Of a stretch of DNA of 64,000 bases, positions 49,777-57,391 are shown in pieces. This stretch comes from Amnibacterium setariae (lineage in GTDB: Bacteria; Actinomycetota; Actinomycetes; Actinomycetales; Microbacteriaceae), in assembly GCF_003581425.1 (NCBI RefSeq), contig NZ_QXTG01000002.1, positions 310,001 through 374,000 of the forward strand. Reading direction: 5' to 3'. A program made the position numbers and the translations under genes. Each line of letters starts with the position of its first letter. Position 1 is the stretch's first letter. The notes under the pieces were generated by a model, which had not been told where the DNA came from, did not search any database, and was given only the letters and a program-made list of their open reading frames with translations.

Positions 49777-50552
49777 GCCTCCCCCGCGACCCGGCGGCGG
49801 TCCCCCGGTGCACCGCGCTGCGCGCGGCGACCCCGGCGGACCTCGACGGTCGCCTCGCCGCGGACTGCTGGCGCGGCGCGGCCTGGACCGGCCCCTTCGT
49901 GGACCTCGTCTCGGGCGAGGCCGTGCCGCTCGACACCCGGGCCGCCCTGCTGTGGGACGACGAGCACCTGTACGTCGGCTTCCGGCTCGAGGAGCCCGAC
50001 GTGACGGCGACCCTCACGGAGCGGGACGCGCACATCTGGCTCGACGACGACGTGGAGCTCTTCGTCGCCGGGCCCGACGCGTACTACGAGCTCGAGATCA
50101 ACGCGTTCAACACGGTCTACGAGGTGCTGTTCGGCTGGGACGATGCGCCCCCGCCGCCGGGGCTGCGCCGCGACGACCCCCTCGCCGCGCCCTTCGACGG
50201 CGTCGACCTCCGGCACCCGCGCGGCGGCAGGACCGGGTGGTGGGGCTTCGACCTGCCGGGACTCACGACCGCCGTGCACGTCGACGGGACGCTGAACGAC
50301 CCGGCCGACGTCGACCGCGGCTGGAGCGTCGAGATCGCGCTCCCCTGGACCGGCCTCGCCGCCGTGGCGGGCGGCCGGTCGCTGCCGCCGGCGGACGGGG
50401 ACGAGTGGCGGATCGGGCTCGCCCGCTTCAACACGCGCAAGGGCGACGACTCCGGCGGCTGGTCGCTCGCCCCGCACGGCGTGTGGGACTCGCACGTGCC
50501 TGAGCTGTTCCCGATCGTGCGGTTCACGGACGGGCCCGCTCGGTCCGCCTGA
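49773..50552 (+). CDS. CBM9/DOMON-like carbohydrate-binding protein
   Basis: 259 residues, GTG start overlapping the preceding stop. The sequence has the family 9 carbohydrate-binding-like pattern: TRAALLWDDEHLYVGFRLEEPDV, HIWLDDDVELFVAGPDAYYELEINAFNTVYEVLF, DRGWSVEIALPWTGLA, GDEWRIGLARFNTRKG. There is no signal peptide and no enzyme domain, which is unusual for a CBM9 module because these are normally parts of secreted xylanases. It may be cytoplasmic or act with its overlapping neighbour. A strong hairpin follows at 50557-50595. Confidence 0.75.
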   Translation: MSLPRDPAAVPRCTALRAATPADLDGRLAADCWRGAAWTGPFVDLVSGEAVPLDTRAALLWDDEHLYVGFRLEEPDVTATLTERDAHIWLDDDVELFVAGPDAYYELEINAFNTVYEVLFGWDDAPPPPGLRRDDPLAAPFDGVDLRHPRGGRTGWWGFDLPGLTTAVHVDGTLNDPADVDRGWSVEIALPWTGLAAVAGGRSLPPADGDEWRIGLARFNTRKGDDSGGWSLAPHGVWDSHVPELFPIVRFTDGPARSA

Positions 50553-50556
50553 CGCG

Positions 50557-50595
50557 GAGCGGGCGGGGCGGGCGCACTGCCCGCCCCGCCCGCTC
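50557..50595. terminator. 17-bp GC hairpin between convergent genes
   Basis: Perfect arms at 50557-50573 and 50579-50595 with a 5-base loop (GCACT). It lies between the CBM9-like gene (stop 50552) and the beta-helix gene (stop 50604), so it can end both transcripts. Confidence 0.7.
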
Positions 50596-50603
50596 CCCCG
50601 CGC

Positions 50604-52460
50604 CTACTGCGCCGGGTAGCGGACCACGGTCGACGGTCCCTGCACGTCGGGCGTCACGGCGCTGCCGACGTCGTTCACGACGTGGTCGATCGTGCCGGCC
50701 TTGTTCAGGCTGACCGTGAGCACGTCGTGCAGCACGACGCCGGGCCGCTGCGGCACCTCGAAGGCCCGCGACGCGTGGAGCGTCGGGTCGACGTTCGTGT
50801 AGATGTACGACCCGCCGCCCCACAGCTCGTGCGTGCGGACGCGGTCGGCGACCTTGTAGGCCGCCCAGCCGAACGTGCGCCCGTGCCGCCACGCCGCCTG
50901 GTCCGGCGCGTCGTACGGCAGCTCGTTCTGGAAGAACACCGTGCGGCCGTGCTCGCCGTTCCAGATCACGTTGTAGCGCTGGAAGTGCTCGACGAAGAGG
51001 CCGGTCGCGGTCACGTGGTCGCCGTTCACGACGACGCCGGTCGCGGCCGTGTTCTTCGTCCACCCGACGCCCTCGCCGTGGTCGGCGCGCCAGGCCCAGA
51101 TGTCGTCGAGCAGCACGTGGTCGCTGTTCACGACGAGGCTCGTCGTCGCGCGGCCGGCGTGCGGCCCGCCGATGCGGAAGAAGACGTCCTGCAACGCGGT
51201 GGGGTTGCTCGCGGCGCCGCGGACGTGCCGACCCGTACCGACCTGCAGCATTGCCTTCGCGTTCTTCGGGCCCGCGTCGACCATGATCCCGGCGATGTCC
51301 ACGCCGGCCACGTCCCCGACCTTCAGCGGTACGGCGCCGCGGGCGGATGTGAGCGTCGCGACGCCGAGCCCGAGCACCACGGTGTTCGGGCGCCGCACCG
51401 TCAGCGTGCGGTCGATCGAGTAGACGCCGGGGGTCAGCAGGAGGTCCTTCCCGCGAGCGAGCTCCCGGTCGATGGTGCGGGCGGAGTCCTTCGGCGTGGC
51501 GATGAAGAAGCGGTCGAGCGCGACCGAGCGACCCGCCTGCTGCCCGCTCGTCCAGCTCGGTCCCGAGGAGTCCGTGCGGGCCGACGGCACGAAGACGCGC
51601 GCCTTTCCGCGCCCGTCGAGGTACAGGAACGGCTTCTCGCGGCTGACCGGGGTCGTCGCGAGCGTCGTGTACGGGTTCGTCGACGGGAAGTCCGTCGCCG
51701 GCGCGCCCTCGGTGCCGGAGAACACCTGGTTCCAGACGCCGTTCGACCAGCCGCCGATCGTGCTGTTGCGCGTGTAGAACTGCTGCTGCGAGCCGTTCAC
51801 CGGCGTGCCGGCGAGCACGGAGTCGGCGACGAAACCGCCGCTCGCGTACTGCGGCCCGGCGGAGCAGTAGTCCATGAACGACGTGGTGCCGTTGACGACC
51901 ACGCGGCGCATCGGGGACGCCTGCGACACGGCCCAGAACTCGGTGTTCGTGCTGCAGCCGCTCCCGCCGAGCGGGTTGATCGTCAGGTTCGACAGCGATC
52001 GCCAGAAGTTGTTCAGCGCGATGCAGCCGCTCGTCGCGTCGCACTGGTTCTGCACGTTCACGGCGCCGTTGATGACGACGTCCTTCGGGCTCGCGCCGAG
52101 GCCGGCGACCTCCGTGTAGTAGCCGACCTGGAAGACGAGCGGGTCGGCGGCGGTGCCGTAGGTGCCCGGCGCGAAGAGGACCGCGTCGCGCTCGGTGCCG
52201 AACTGGTTGCCGAGCTGCCGCTGCGCGATCGCGTCGAGCTGCGCCTGAACCTCGGCCTTCGGCATGTCGGGCGTGAACACGTGCACCGCGGCGCCGAGGT
52301 CGAGCGGCGCGGCGGTCGGCGGGGCGGCCGGGCTCGCGAGCGCCGCGGTCGGCGGCGATGCGAGGACGAGCAGGGCTGCGGCGCCGATGAGGAGGGCGGC
52401 ACGTCGGCGACCCGTTCCTCCCCTCGGTGCGCGGACGGGTGGAACGGACGGAACGGGCAT
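50604..52460 (-). CDS. Secreted right-handed beta-helix (pectate-lyase-like) protein
   Basis: 618 residues. ATG 52460 has GGAGG 5 bases upstream; ATG 52463 is adjacent. A signal peptide (RRRAALLIGAAALLVLASPPTAALASPA) leads to a large Asn/Gly/Val-rich domain with beta-helix rungs: AVLFAPGTYGTAADPLVFQVGYYTEVAGLG, ALNNFWRSLSNLTINPLGG, TLTVRRPNTVVLGLGVATLTS, ATTSLVVNSDHVLLDDIWAWRADHGEGVGW. The two HVFTPDMP and LLLTPGVY segments resemble GH55/pectate-lyase-like openings. No catalytic residue can be fixed. It probably binds or cleaves a polysaccharide outside the cell. Confidence 0.78.
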   Translation of the reverse strand: MPVPSVPPVRAPRGGTGRRRAALLIGAAALLVLASPPTAALASPAAPPTAAPLDLGAAVHVFTPDMPKAEVQAQLDAIAQRQLGNQFGTERDAVLFAPGTYGTAADPLVFQVGYYTEVAGLGASPKDVVINGAVNVQNQCDATSGCIALNNFWRSLSNLTINPLGGSGCSTNTEFWAVSQASPMRRVVVNGTTSFMDYCSAGPQYASGGFVADSVLAGTPVNGSQQQFYTRNSTIGGWSNGVWNQVFSGTEGAPATDFPSTNPYTTLATTPVSREKPFLYLDGRGKARVFVPSARTDSSGPSWTSGQQAGRSVALDRFFIATPKDSARTIDRELARGKDLLLTPGVYSIDRTLTVRRPNTVVLGLGVATLTSARGAVPLKVGDVAGVDIAGIMVDAGPKNAKAMLQVGTGRHVRGAASNPTALQDVFFRIGGPHAGRATTSLVVNSDHVLLDDIWAWRADHGEGVGWTKNTAATGVVVNGDHVTATGLFVEHFQRYNVIWNGEHGRTVFFQNELPYDAPDQAAWRHGRTFGWAAYKVADRVRTHELWGGGSYIYTNVDPTLHASRAFEVPQRPGVVLHDVLTVSLNKAGTIDHVVNDVGSAVTPDVQGPSTVVRYPAQ

Positions 52461-52541
52461 CATCGCCTCCGGATCGGTGGAACTCCGGCACCTCATCACC
52501 GTTCCTTGGGAACTCCTGAGGAACCCCGGCGCGTCGCCGGA

Positions 52542-52596
52542 TTCCGTTTTGAAGGAGTTCTCGGCGCGCGGCGCGCAGAACTCCTTCAAAACGGAA
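52542..52596. repeat. Perfect 20-bp hairpin downstream of the SDR gene
   Basis: Arms at 52542-52561 and 52577-52596 with a 15-base loop (CGGCGCGCGGCGCGC). The arm contains CCGTTTTGAAGGAG, which is AT-rich for this genome. It begins 11 bases after the SDR stop on the minus strand and ends about 80 bases before the beta-helix start, so it looks like a terminator of unusual base make-up. Confidence 0.7.
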
Positions 52597-52606
52597 GGGG
52601 CGCGGG

Positions 52607-53359
52607 TCAGATGGCGGTGAAGCCGCCGTCGACCGCGTACTGCGCGCCCGTCACGAACGAGGCCTGGTCCGAGAGCAGGAAGAGGACGACGTCCGCGGCC
52701 TCCTCCGGGGTGCCGAGCCGCCCCATCGGGTTCCGGGCCTTCAGCACCTCCCGCTGCTCCCGCGTCGTATGCGTCGGCAGCGCGGTGTCGACCCAGCCCG
52801 GGTGCACCGAGTTCACCCGGATGCCGTGCGATGCGTAGCCCGCTGCAGCGGCCTTCGTCAGGCCCGTCACGCCGTGCTTCGCCGCGGTGTACGCGAGCGA
52901 GTCCGCGTCGCCGACGAGCCCGAGCAGGCTCGACACGTTCACGATCGATCCGCCGCCGGACTCGATCATGGCCGCCGCCTCGGCGCGCATCCCGTAGAAG
53001 ACGGCGTTCAGGTCGACCTCGATCGTGCGCCGCCAGTCGTCGACGCCGATCTCGTGGGCGAGGCCGTGCGGACCGGCGATGCCCGCGTTGTTCACCGCGA
53101 GGTGCAGGCCGCCGCGGCGCTCGACCGCCGTCGCGACGACCCGTTCGAGCGCGGTCGGGTCGGTGACGTCCTCGATGACCGGGATGAGCAGGCCGCCGCC
53201 GATCTCGATGCGGCGCTCGACGTTGTGCAGGCGGGTCTCGTCGATGTCGACGCCGACGACCACGGCCCCGTCGGCGGCGAGCCCCCGGGCGATCGCGGCG
53301 CCGATGCCGGACCCCGCCCCCGTGACGATCGCCACCCTGCCGTCGAACCTGCGCGCCAT
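52607..53359 (-). CDS. Short-chain dehydrogenase/reductase (classical, FabG-like)
   Basis: 250 residues. VAIVTGAGSGIGAAIARGL binds NAD(P), VVVGVDIDE shows an acidic residue favouring NAD, then LAVNNAGIAGP, and VNVSSLLGLVGDADSLAYTAAKHGVTGLTK holds the Ser-Tyr-Lys set. GIRVNSVHPGWVDTAL and FVTGAQYAVDGGFTAI complete the classical pattern. Oxidises or reduces a small alcohol, sterol-like or sugar-derived carbonyl. No neighbour fixes the substrate. A 20-bp hairpin follows it. Confidence 0.92.
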   Translation of the reverse strand: MARRFDGRVAIVTGAGSGIGAAIARGLAADGAVVVGVDIDETRLHNVERRIEIGGGLLIPVIEDVTDPTALERVVATAVERRGGLHLAVNNAGIAGPHGLAHEIGVDDWRRTIEVDLNAVFYGMRAEAAAMIESGGGSIVNVSSLLGLVGDADSLAYTAAKHGVTGLTKAAAAGYASHGIRVNSVHPGWVDTALPTHTTREQREVLKARNPMGRLGTPEEAADVVLFLLSDQASFVTGAQYAVDGGFTAI

Positions 53360-53429
53360 CCGGCCCTCCTCCTGCTCGCTGCGACGCTACGACGCGGGCC
53401 CTGCCGCCGGCCGTGCGTCCGCCGAACCG

Positions 53430-54659
53430 TCAGCCCGCCCGGAGGGCCGGGTAGTCCGGCAGTTCGAACTCGTCGGCGGGCGGCGAGACGGCGTGCGCCG
53501 CGAGCGCCTGCGCGGGCCGTGTGCCCGCGACGCGCAGCCCGCCGCGCAGCAGGGCGGTGCCGAGCCGGCTCGTCGGGTTCAGCAGTCGCGGGGTGCCGGG
53601 CGGGAGGTGCTGCCCGCGCTCCACCCAGGGGCGCATCGCCGCCTCGTAGGCCTCGAGGGCGCTGCGGTGGTCCTCCGCGGCGCTGAGCTCGCCGGCGAGC
53701 ACGTACGCGCCGACGACCGCGAGGCTCGTGCCGATCCCGCTCACGGGCGACGCGCACCAGGCGGCGTCGCCGGTCAAGGCCACCCGGCCGCTGCTCCAGC
53801 GCGGCGCGTGCACCTGCCCGATCGCCTCGAAGTACAGGTCGTCGGCCTGCTCGAGCGCGTCGAGGATGCGGGGCGCCGCCCACCCCGTCGTGCCGAACCG
53901 CTCGCGGAGGTGCGCGATCTGCTCCTCGGCCGACCGGGCGTCGGTGCCGAACCGCTCGGTCGCCGCGTGCTCCTCCCGGTCCGCCGTGGTCTCGGAGAGG
54001 AGGGCGCGCGTCGTGCCGTGCCGGTCCGGGCGGAGGTTCACGCCGCCGCCCTCCACGACGCACCAGTCCCACCAGTCGGTGTCCTGATCCTCGCGGGGCA
54101 GCGTCAGCCAGGTCATGTCGAGGCCGAGCGAGCGGATCGTCACCTCGTCGCCGAAGGCGAGCCCCCGGGTGGTGGATCGGATGCCGTCCGCCGCGACGAC
54201 GAGGTCGAACCGCTCCGCGCCGCCGTGCTCGAACGCGACGTCGACGCCGTCCGCGACCTCGGTCAGGCCCTTGATGCGGTCGCCCCAGCGGATCGCTGTG
54301 CGGTCGCCGAGGGCGTCGAGGAGGATCCGGGCCAGGTCGCCGCGGAGCACCTCCATCTCCGCCGTCGGCCCGTCCGTCTCCGAGCCCGACACCGGGAACT
54401 CCGCGAGCACGGCGCCGCGCTCGTCGAGGAAGCGCGTGCCCTGCTCGCCGGTCGACGCGGCGAGCACCGCGTCCTCGAGGCCCGCACGGCGCAGCACCTC
54501 GCGGGCGGCCCCGCGGACGTCGATGTTCTGCCCGCCCTCGCGGAACGCGGGCGACCGCTCGACGATCGTGGTGCGGAAGCCGGCGCGGTCCAGCCAGAAC
54601 GCGAGCAGCGGCCCGGCGATGCTCGCGCCGGCGATCAGGACGTGACGGGCTGCCCGCAT
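53430..54659 (-). CDS. FAD-dependent aromatic-type monooxygenase (PHBH/TetX-like)
   Basis: 409 residues. HVLIAGASIAGPLLAFWLDRAGFRTTIVERSP is the FAD dinucleotide site. GGQNIDVRGAAREVLRRAGL is typical of TetX/UbiH-like oxidases. The DG motif reads VVAADGIRSTTR, and VALTGDAAWCASPVSGIGTSLAVVGAYVLAGEL is the GD motif touching the FAD ribityl chain. It should hydroxylate or epoxidise an aromatic or drug-like compound using NADPH and oxygen. It stands alone, divergent from a DUF2510 gene. Confidence 0.9.
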   Translation of the reverse strand: MRAARHVLIAGASIAGPLLAFWLDRAGFRTTIVERSPAFREGGQNIDVRGAAREVLRRAGLEDAVLAASTGEQGTRFLDERGAVLAEFPVSGSETDGPTAEMEVLRGDLARILLDALGDRTAIRWGDRIKGLTEVADGVDVAFEHGGAERFDLVVAADGIRSTTRGLAFGDEVTIRSLGLDMTWLTLPREDQDTDWWDWCVVEGGGVNLRPDRHGTTRALLSETTADREEHAATERFGTDARSAEEQIAHLRERFGTTGWAAPRILDALEQADDLYFEAIGQVHAPRWSSGRVALTGDAAWCASPVSGIGTSLAVVGAYVLAGELSAAEDHRSALEAYEAAMRPWVERGQHLPPGTPRLLNPTSRLGTALLRGGLRVAGTRPAQALAAHAVSPPADEFELPDYPALRAG

Positions 54660-54760
54660 GCGGGGAGTCTCCCGCGCGGCGCATCGCAGGACGCCGGGAG
54701 CCTCGCGCTGCCGCGCCCGGTCCGCGAGGATGCGGCGCAGCGACCCGAAGGAGGCCCGCC

Positions 54761-55276
54761 GTGGCGACCCCGTCCGACCAGCCCGGCTGGCGACCCGACC
54801 CGGAGCGACCCGGCATGGTCCGGTGGTGGAACGGCCTCGGCTGGTCCGACGCGCGCCGCTCCGCCGACGAGGCGATCGACCGGGTGCGGGCGGCGGCGGG
54901 CGACGCGGCCCGCGGCAGCACCATCACCCCGCAGCAGGTGGCGCGCACGATGAACGACCGCCGCACGGAGCGGAACCCCGCGGCCGCGGGTGCGACGGCC
55001 CGCGCGGTCGGCGCGCTGAACCCGCTCGCGAACGCCGCGGTGCCCGTCGGCGTGATCGCCCTGCTGTTCGGCCTGTTCGGGGTGCTCCCCCTCGTCGGCG
55101 TCGTCCTGTCGATCGGCGGGCTCGTCCGCAGCCGCCGCCTCGCGAACGAAGGCGAGCGGCGCACCGGCTTCGGCCAGTCGATTGCCGGGCTCGTCCTGTC
55201 GCTGCTCGGGCTCGTCCGCTGGGTTCCGGTGCTGCTCGGGGCGCTGCCGCCGGGCGTCTTCGACTTCCTCGACTGA
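54761..55276 (+). CDS. DUF2510 membrane protein with DUF4190-like helices
   Basis: 171 residues, GTG start preceded by GAAGGAGG. The first 30 residues, QPGWRPDPERPGMVRWWNGLGWSDAR, are a DUF2510 motif, a short Trp-rich module frequent in actinobacteria. After a charged linker come two membrane helices (AAVPVGVIALLFGLFGVLPLVGVVLSIGGLV and FGQSIAGLVLSLLGLVRWVPVLLGAL) with the DUF4190-like spacing. No enzymatic role is known; such proteins are often surface or membrane components. Confidence 0.8.
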   Translation: MATPSDQPGWRPDPERPGMVRWWNGLGWSDARRSADEAIDRVRAAAGDAARGSTITPQQVARTMNDRRTERNPAAAGATARAVGALNPLANAAVPVGVIALLFGLFGVLPLVGVVLSIGGLVRSRRLANEGERRTGFGQSIAGLVLSLLGLVRWVPVLLGALPPGVFDFLD

Positions 55277-55297
55277 CGGCCGGCCGCCGCCCCGCGA

Positions 55298-55615
55298 TCA
55301 GGCCGGGTCGGTGCCCTGCTGCAGCGCGGCCTCGAGCCGGTCGAGCTTCCCCGTGATCTCCCCGGTGCGGCCCGGCCGGATGTCCGCCTTCAGCACGAGC
55401 GAGACGCGCGGCCCGAAGCGGCCGACCGCCTCGGTGGCGCGCTTGACGACGTCCATGACCTCGTCCCACTCGCCCTCGAGCTCGGTGAACATCGAGGAGG
55501 TGCGGTTCGGGAGGCCCGACTCCCGCACGACGCGCACCGCCGCCGCGACGGCGTCGTGCACGGATCCGTCCGGATCGTCGCCCCCGCTGGGTGCGACCGA
55601 GAACGCGACGAGCAC
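55298..55615 (-). CDS. MTH1187/YkoF-like thiamine-binding protein
   Basis: 105 residues from GTG 55615, with GGGAGGAGG about 6 bases upstream. VLVAFSVAPSGGDDPDGSVHDAVAAAVRVVRESGLPNRTSSMFTELEGEWDEVMDVVKRATEAV is the MTH1187 (YqgV) pattern. These small ferredoxin-like proteins bind thiamine or HMP and are often near uptake genes. None is seen here, and I found no TPP riboswitch-like element before it. Confidence 0.85.
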   Translation of the reverse strand: MLVAFSVAPSGGDDPDGSVHDAVAAAVRVVRESGLPNRTSSMFTELEGEWDEVMDVVKRATEAVGRFGPRVSLVLKADIRPGRTGEITGKLDRLEAALQQGTDPA

Positions 55616-55685
55616 GGCTCCTCCTCCCGGCCGCCCCCGGCGGAGCGGCCGGGAGGAGCGTGCCACCCGCGGCTGGGGCCGGGCC

Positions 55686-56717
55686 TCAGGGCAGGAGCAC
55701 GACCTTGCCGCGCACCGTGCGGGACTCGGCGAGCCGCAGCGCCTCCGCGACCTGCTCGAGCGGGAAGCGGGCGGCGATCTCGGGCACGACCTCGCCCCGG
55801 GCGACGAGGTCGAGCACGGCCGCGAGGTCCTCGTGCTGCCGGCGCCGGAACGCCGCGGGGCGCAGCCGCTTGCCGCCCCAGAAGTCGTAGAAGGACGCCC
55901 GCCGCCCGTTCGGCAGCGCGTTCCAGAGCGCGATCTGCGCGAGGAACTCGGCGAAGACGCCGAGCACCGAGCGCTTCCCGTCGCGGTCCGCCGCCGTGCC
56001 GTAGGCGACCAGCGCGCCGCCGCGCCGCAGCAGGCGGAACGAGCGCCGCGCGCTCGTGATGCCGAGGTGGTCGAACACCGCGTCGACGCCGCCCGGGGCG
56101 AGGCGCCGGACCGCCGCGTCCCAGTCCTCCGCGCGGGAGTCGACCACCTCCGCGCCGAGGGCCCGGATCGCCTCGTGGTGCCGAACGGCCGCGGTGCCGA
56201 TCACCCGCAGGCCGCGGGCGCGGGCGAGCTGGACGAGGACCGTGCCGACGCCGCCGCTCGCGCCGTGCACGAGCACGGTGCCGCCCGCCGGCACGCGAGC
56301 GGACCGGACGAGCATCTGCCAGGCGGTGATGCCGTTCACCACGACCGCCTCGGCGGCCTCCGGCTCGACCGCGTCCGGCACGGGCACGAGGTCCGCGACG
56401 TCGACCAGCGCGCGGGTCGCCCAGCCGCCGGTCTTCGTCGCGGCGGCGACCCGCCGGCCGATGAGGGCGGCGTCCTCCCCCGCGGCGACGCGCTCCACCC
56501 GGCCGACGAGGTCGTACCCCGGGACGAACGGGAAGGGCGGCTGGCCCGGGTACCGGCCGCGGCGCATGCTCTGCTCGGCGAAGGAGACACCGGCGGCCTC
56601 GACGCGGACGACCGCGCGACCCGGAGCGGGTGCGGGGACCTCGGCGCGCTCGATGCGCAGCCCTTCGGGCTCGACGAGACCGGGCAGGACGATGCGGATG
56701 TCGGACGTGGTGCTCAT
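55686..56717 (-). CDS. Zinc-independent quinone oxidoreductase / MDR alcohol dehydrogenase-like
   Basis: 343 residues. The GroES-like N-terminal half has AGVSFAEQSMRRGRYPGQPPFPFVPGYDLVGRVE, and the Rossmann half has TVLVHGASGGVGTVLVQLARARGL for NADPH. The catalytic-zinc Cys/His pattern of alcohol dehydrogenases is absent, so it fits the quinone reductase group. The interval before it carries an inverted repeat, GTGACTG-N6-TACTCAC (56734-56753), matching that at the TetR gene upstream, so it is probably induced through that regulator. Confidence 0.9.
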   Translation of the reverse strand: MSTTSDIRIVLPGLVEPEGLRIERAEVPAPAPGRAVVRVEAAGVSFAEQSMRRGRYPGQPPFPFVPGYDLVGRVERVAAGEDAALIGRRVAAATKTGGWATRALVDVADLVPVPDAVEPEAAEAVVVNGITAWQMLVRSARVPAGGTVLVHGASGGVGTVLVQLARARGLRVIGTAAVRHHEAIRALGAEVVDSRAEDWDAAVRRLAPGGVDAVFDHLGITSARRSFRLLRRGGALVAYGTAADRDGKRSVLGVFAEFLAQIALWNALPNGRRASFYDFWGGKRLRPAAFRRRQHEDLAAVLDLVARGEVVPEIAARFPLEQVAEALRLAESRTVRGKVVLLP

Positions 56718-56733
56718 GGGACTTCCTCCGATG

Positions 56734-56753
56734 GTGACTGAGCGGTTACTCAC
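56734..56753. promoter_or_regulatory. TetR operator before the quinone reductase gene
   Basis: GTGACTG-AGCGGT-TACTCAC, seven-base arms around six bases with two arm mismatches. The same 7-6-7 layout and half-site occur perfectly at 57353-57372 before the TetR gene. It lies 16 bases before the quinone reductase start. Confidence 0.65.
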
Positions 56754-56757
56754 TGGC

Positions 56758-56783
56758 GGGCAGCGGAACAGGGTCCGCTGCCC
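56758..56783 (-). terminator. Hairpin after the TetR gene
   Basis: Perfect 10-base arms GGGCAGCGGA (56758-56767) and its complement (56774-56783) with a 6-base loop. It starts 8 bases after the TetR stop codon and lies just upstream of the operator at 56734, so the reductase likely has its own promoter. Confidence 0.6.
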
Positions 56784-56791
56784 GAGGCGGA

Positions 56792-57352
56792 TCAGTAGTG
56801 CCGGATGCCCGCGACGATCGACTCGGCCCACGGCCCGTCCCCGGCCTCCAGGCCCGTGGCGGTGATGAGGTGGCAGAGCTGCCCGTAGGCGATGAAGCGC
56901 TGGATCGCGGCCGGCTCCGCACCCGTGCGCTCGGTCGCGAACGCGGTCACGCGCTCGAGGCCGAGGCGCAGCGCGGCGGCGATCGCCGGCACGTCGACGG
57001 CGGACATCGCGTGGACCTGGAGCATCAGCAGGCTGCGGTCGGCGATGAGGCGGGCGTACGCCTCCCCCATCGCGTCGAGCAGCACGGCGGGGTCGTCCGA
57101 CCGCGCCGCGTCCGCACCGGCGCGCAGCGCGTCGACCACGCGGACGAAGCAGCGCTCGAGGGCGGCGACGAAGAGCGACTCCTTGCCGGGGTAGAGCTTG
57201 AAGACGTAGGCGGTGGAGATGCCGGCGTGCTGCGCGACGTCGGCGACGGGCGTCGCCTGGTACCCGGAGCGGGCGAACACCGCGATCGCGCTGTCCACGA
57301 CGGCGTGCCGCCGCTCGTCCGCGGTGCTGAGGGTGATCATCGTCTGCGCCAT
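56792..57352 (-). CDS. TetR family transcriptional regulator
   Basis: 186 residues from ATG 57352. HTH residues about 15-60: AVVDSAIAVFARSGYQATPVADVAQHAGISTAYVFKLYPGKESLFVAAL. The rest is an ordinary ligand domain. The operator-like repeat GTGAGTG-N6-CACTCAC overlaps the bases just before its ATG (57353-57372), and a close copy lies before the quinone reductase gene. It probably represses itself and the reductase until an electrophile or quinone binds. Confidence 0.92.
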   Translation of the reverse strand: MAQTMITLSTADERRHAVVDSAIAVFARSGYQATPVADVAQHAGISTAYVFKLYPGKESLFVAALERCFVRVVDALRAGADAARSDDPAVLLDAMGEAYARLIADRSLLMLQVHAMSAVDVPAIAAALRLGLERVTAFATERTGAEPAAIQRFIAYGQLCHLITATGLEAGDGPWAESIVAGIRHY

Positions 57353-57372
57353 GTGAGTGACCGTACACTCAC
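57353..57372. promoter_or_regulatory. TetR autoregulatory operator
   Basis: GTGAGTG-ACCGTA-CACTCAC, a perfect seven-base inverted repeat around six bases, immediately upstream of the TetR ATG. It matches the repeat at 56734-56753 in arm length, spacer and sequence at 12 of 14 arm positions. Confidence 0.75.
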
Positions 57373-57391
57373 TGCGCGCGGTCCGCAACGG

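Noticed and set aside
55616-55685. TPP riboswitch before the thiamine-binding protein gene
   Set aside because: The gap to the reductase gene is too short and lacks the CUGAGA and other conserved core segments.
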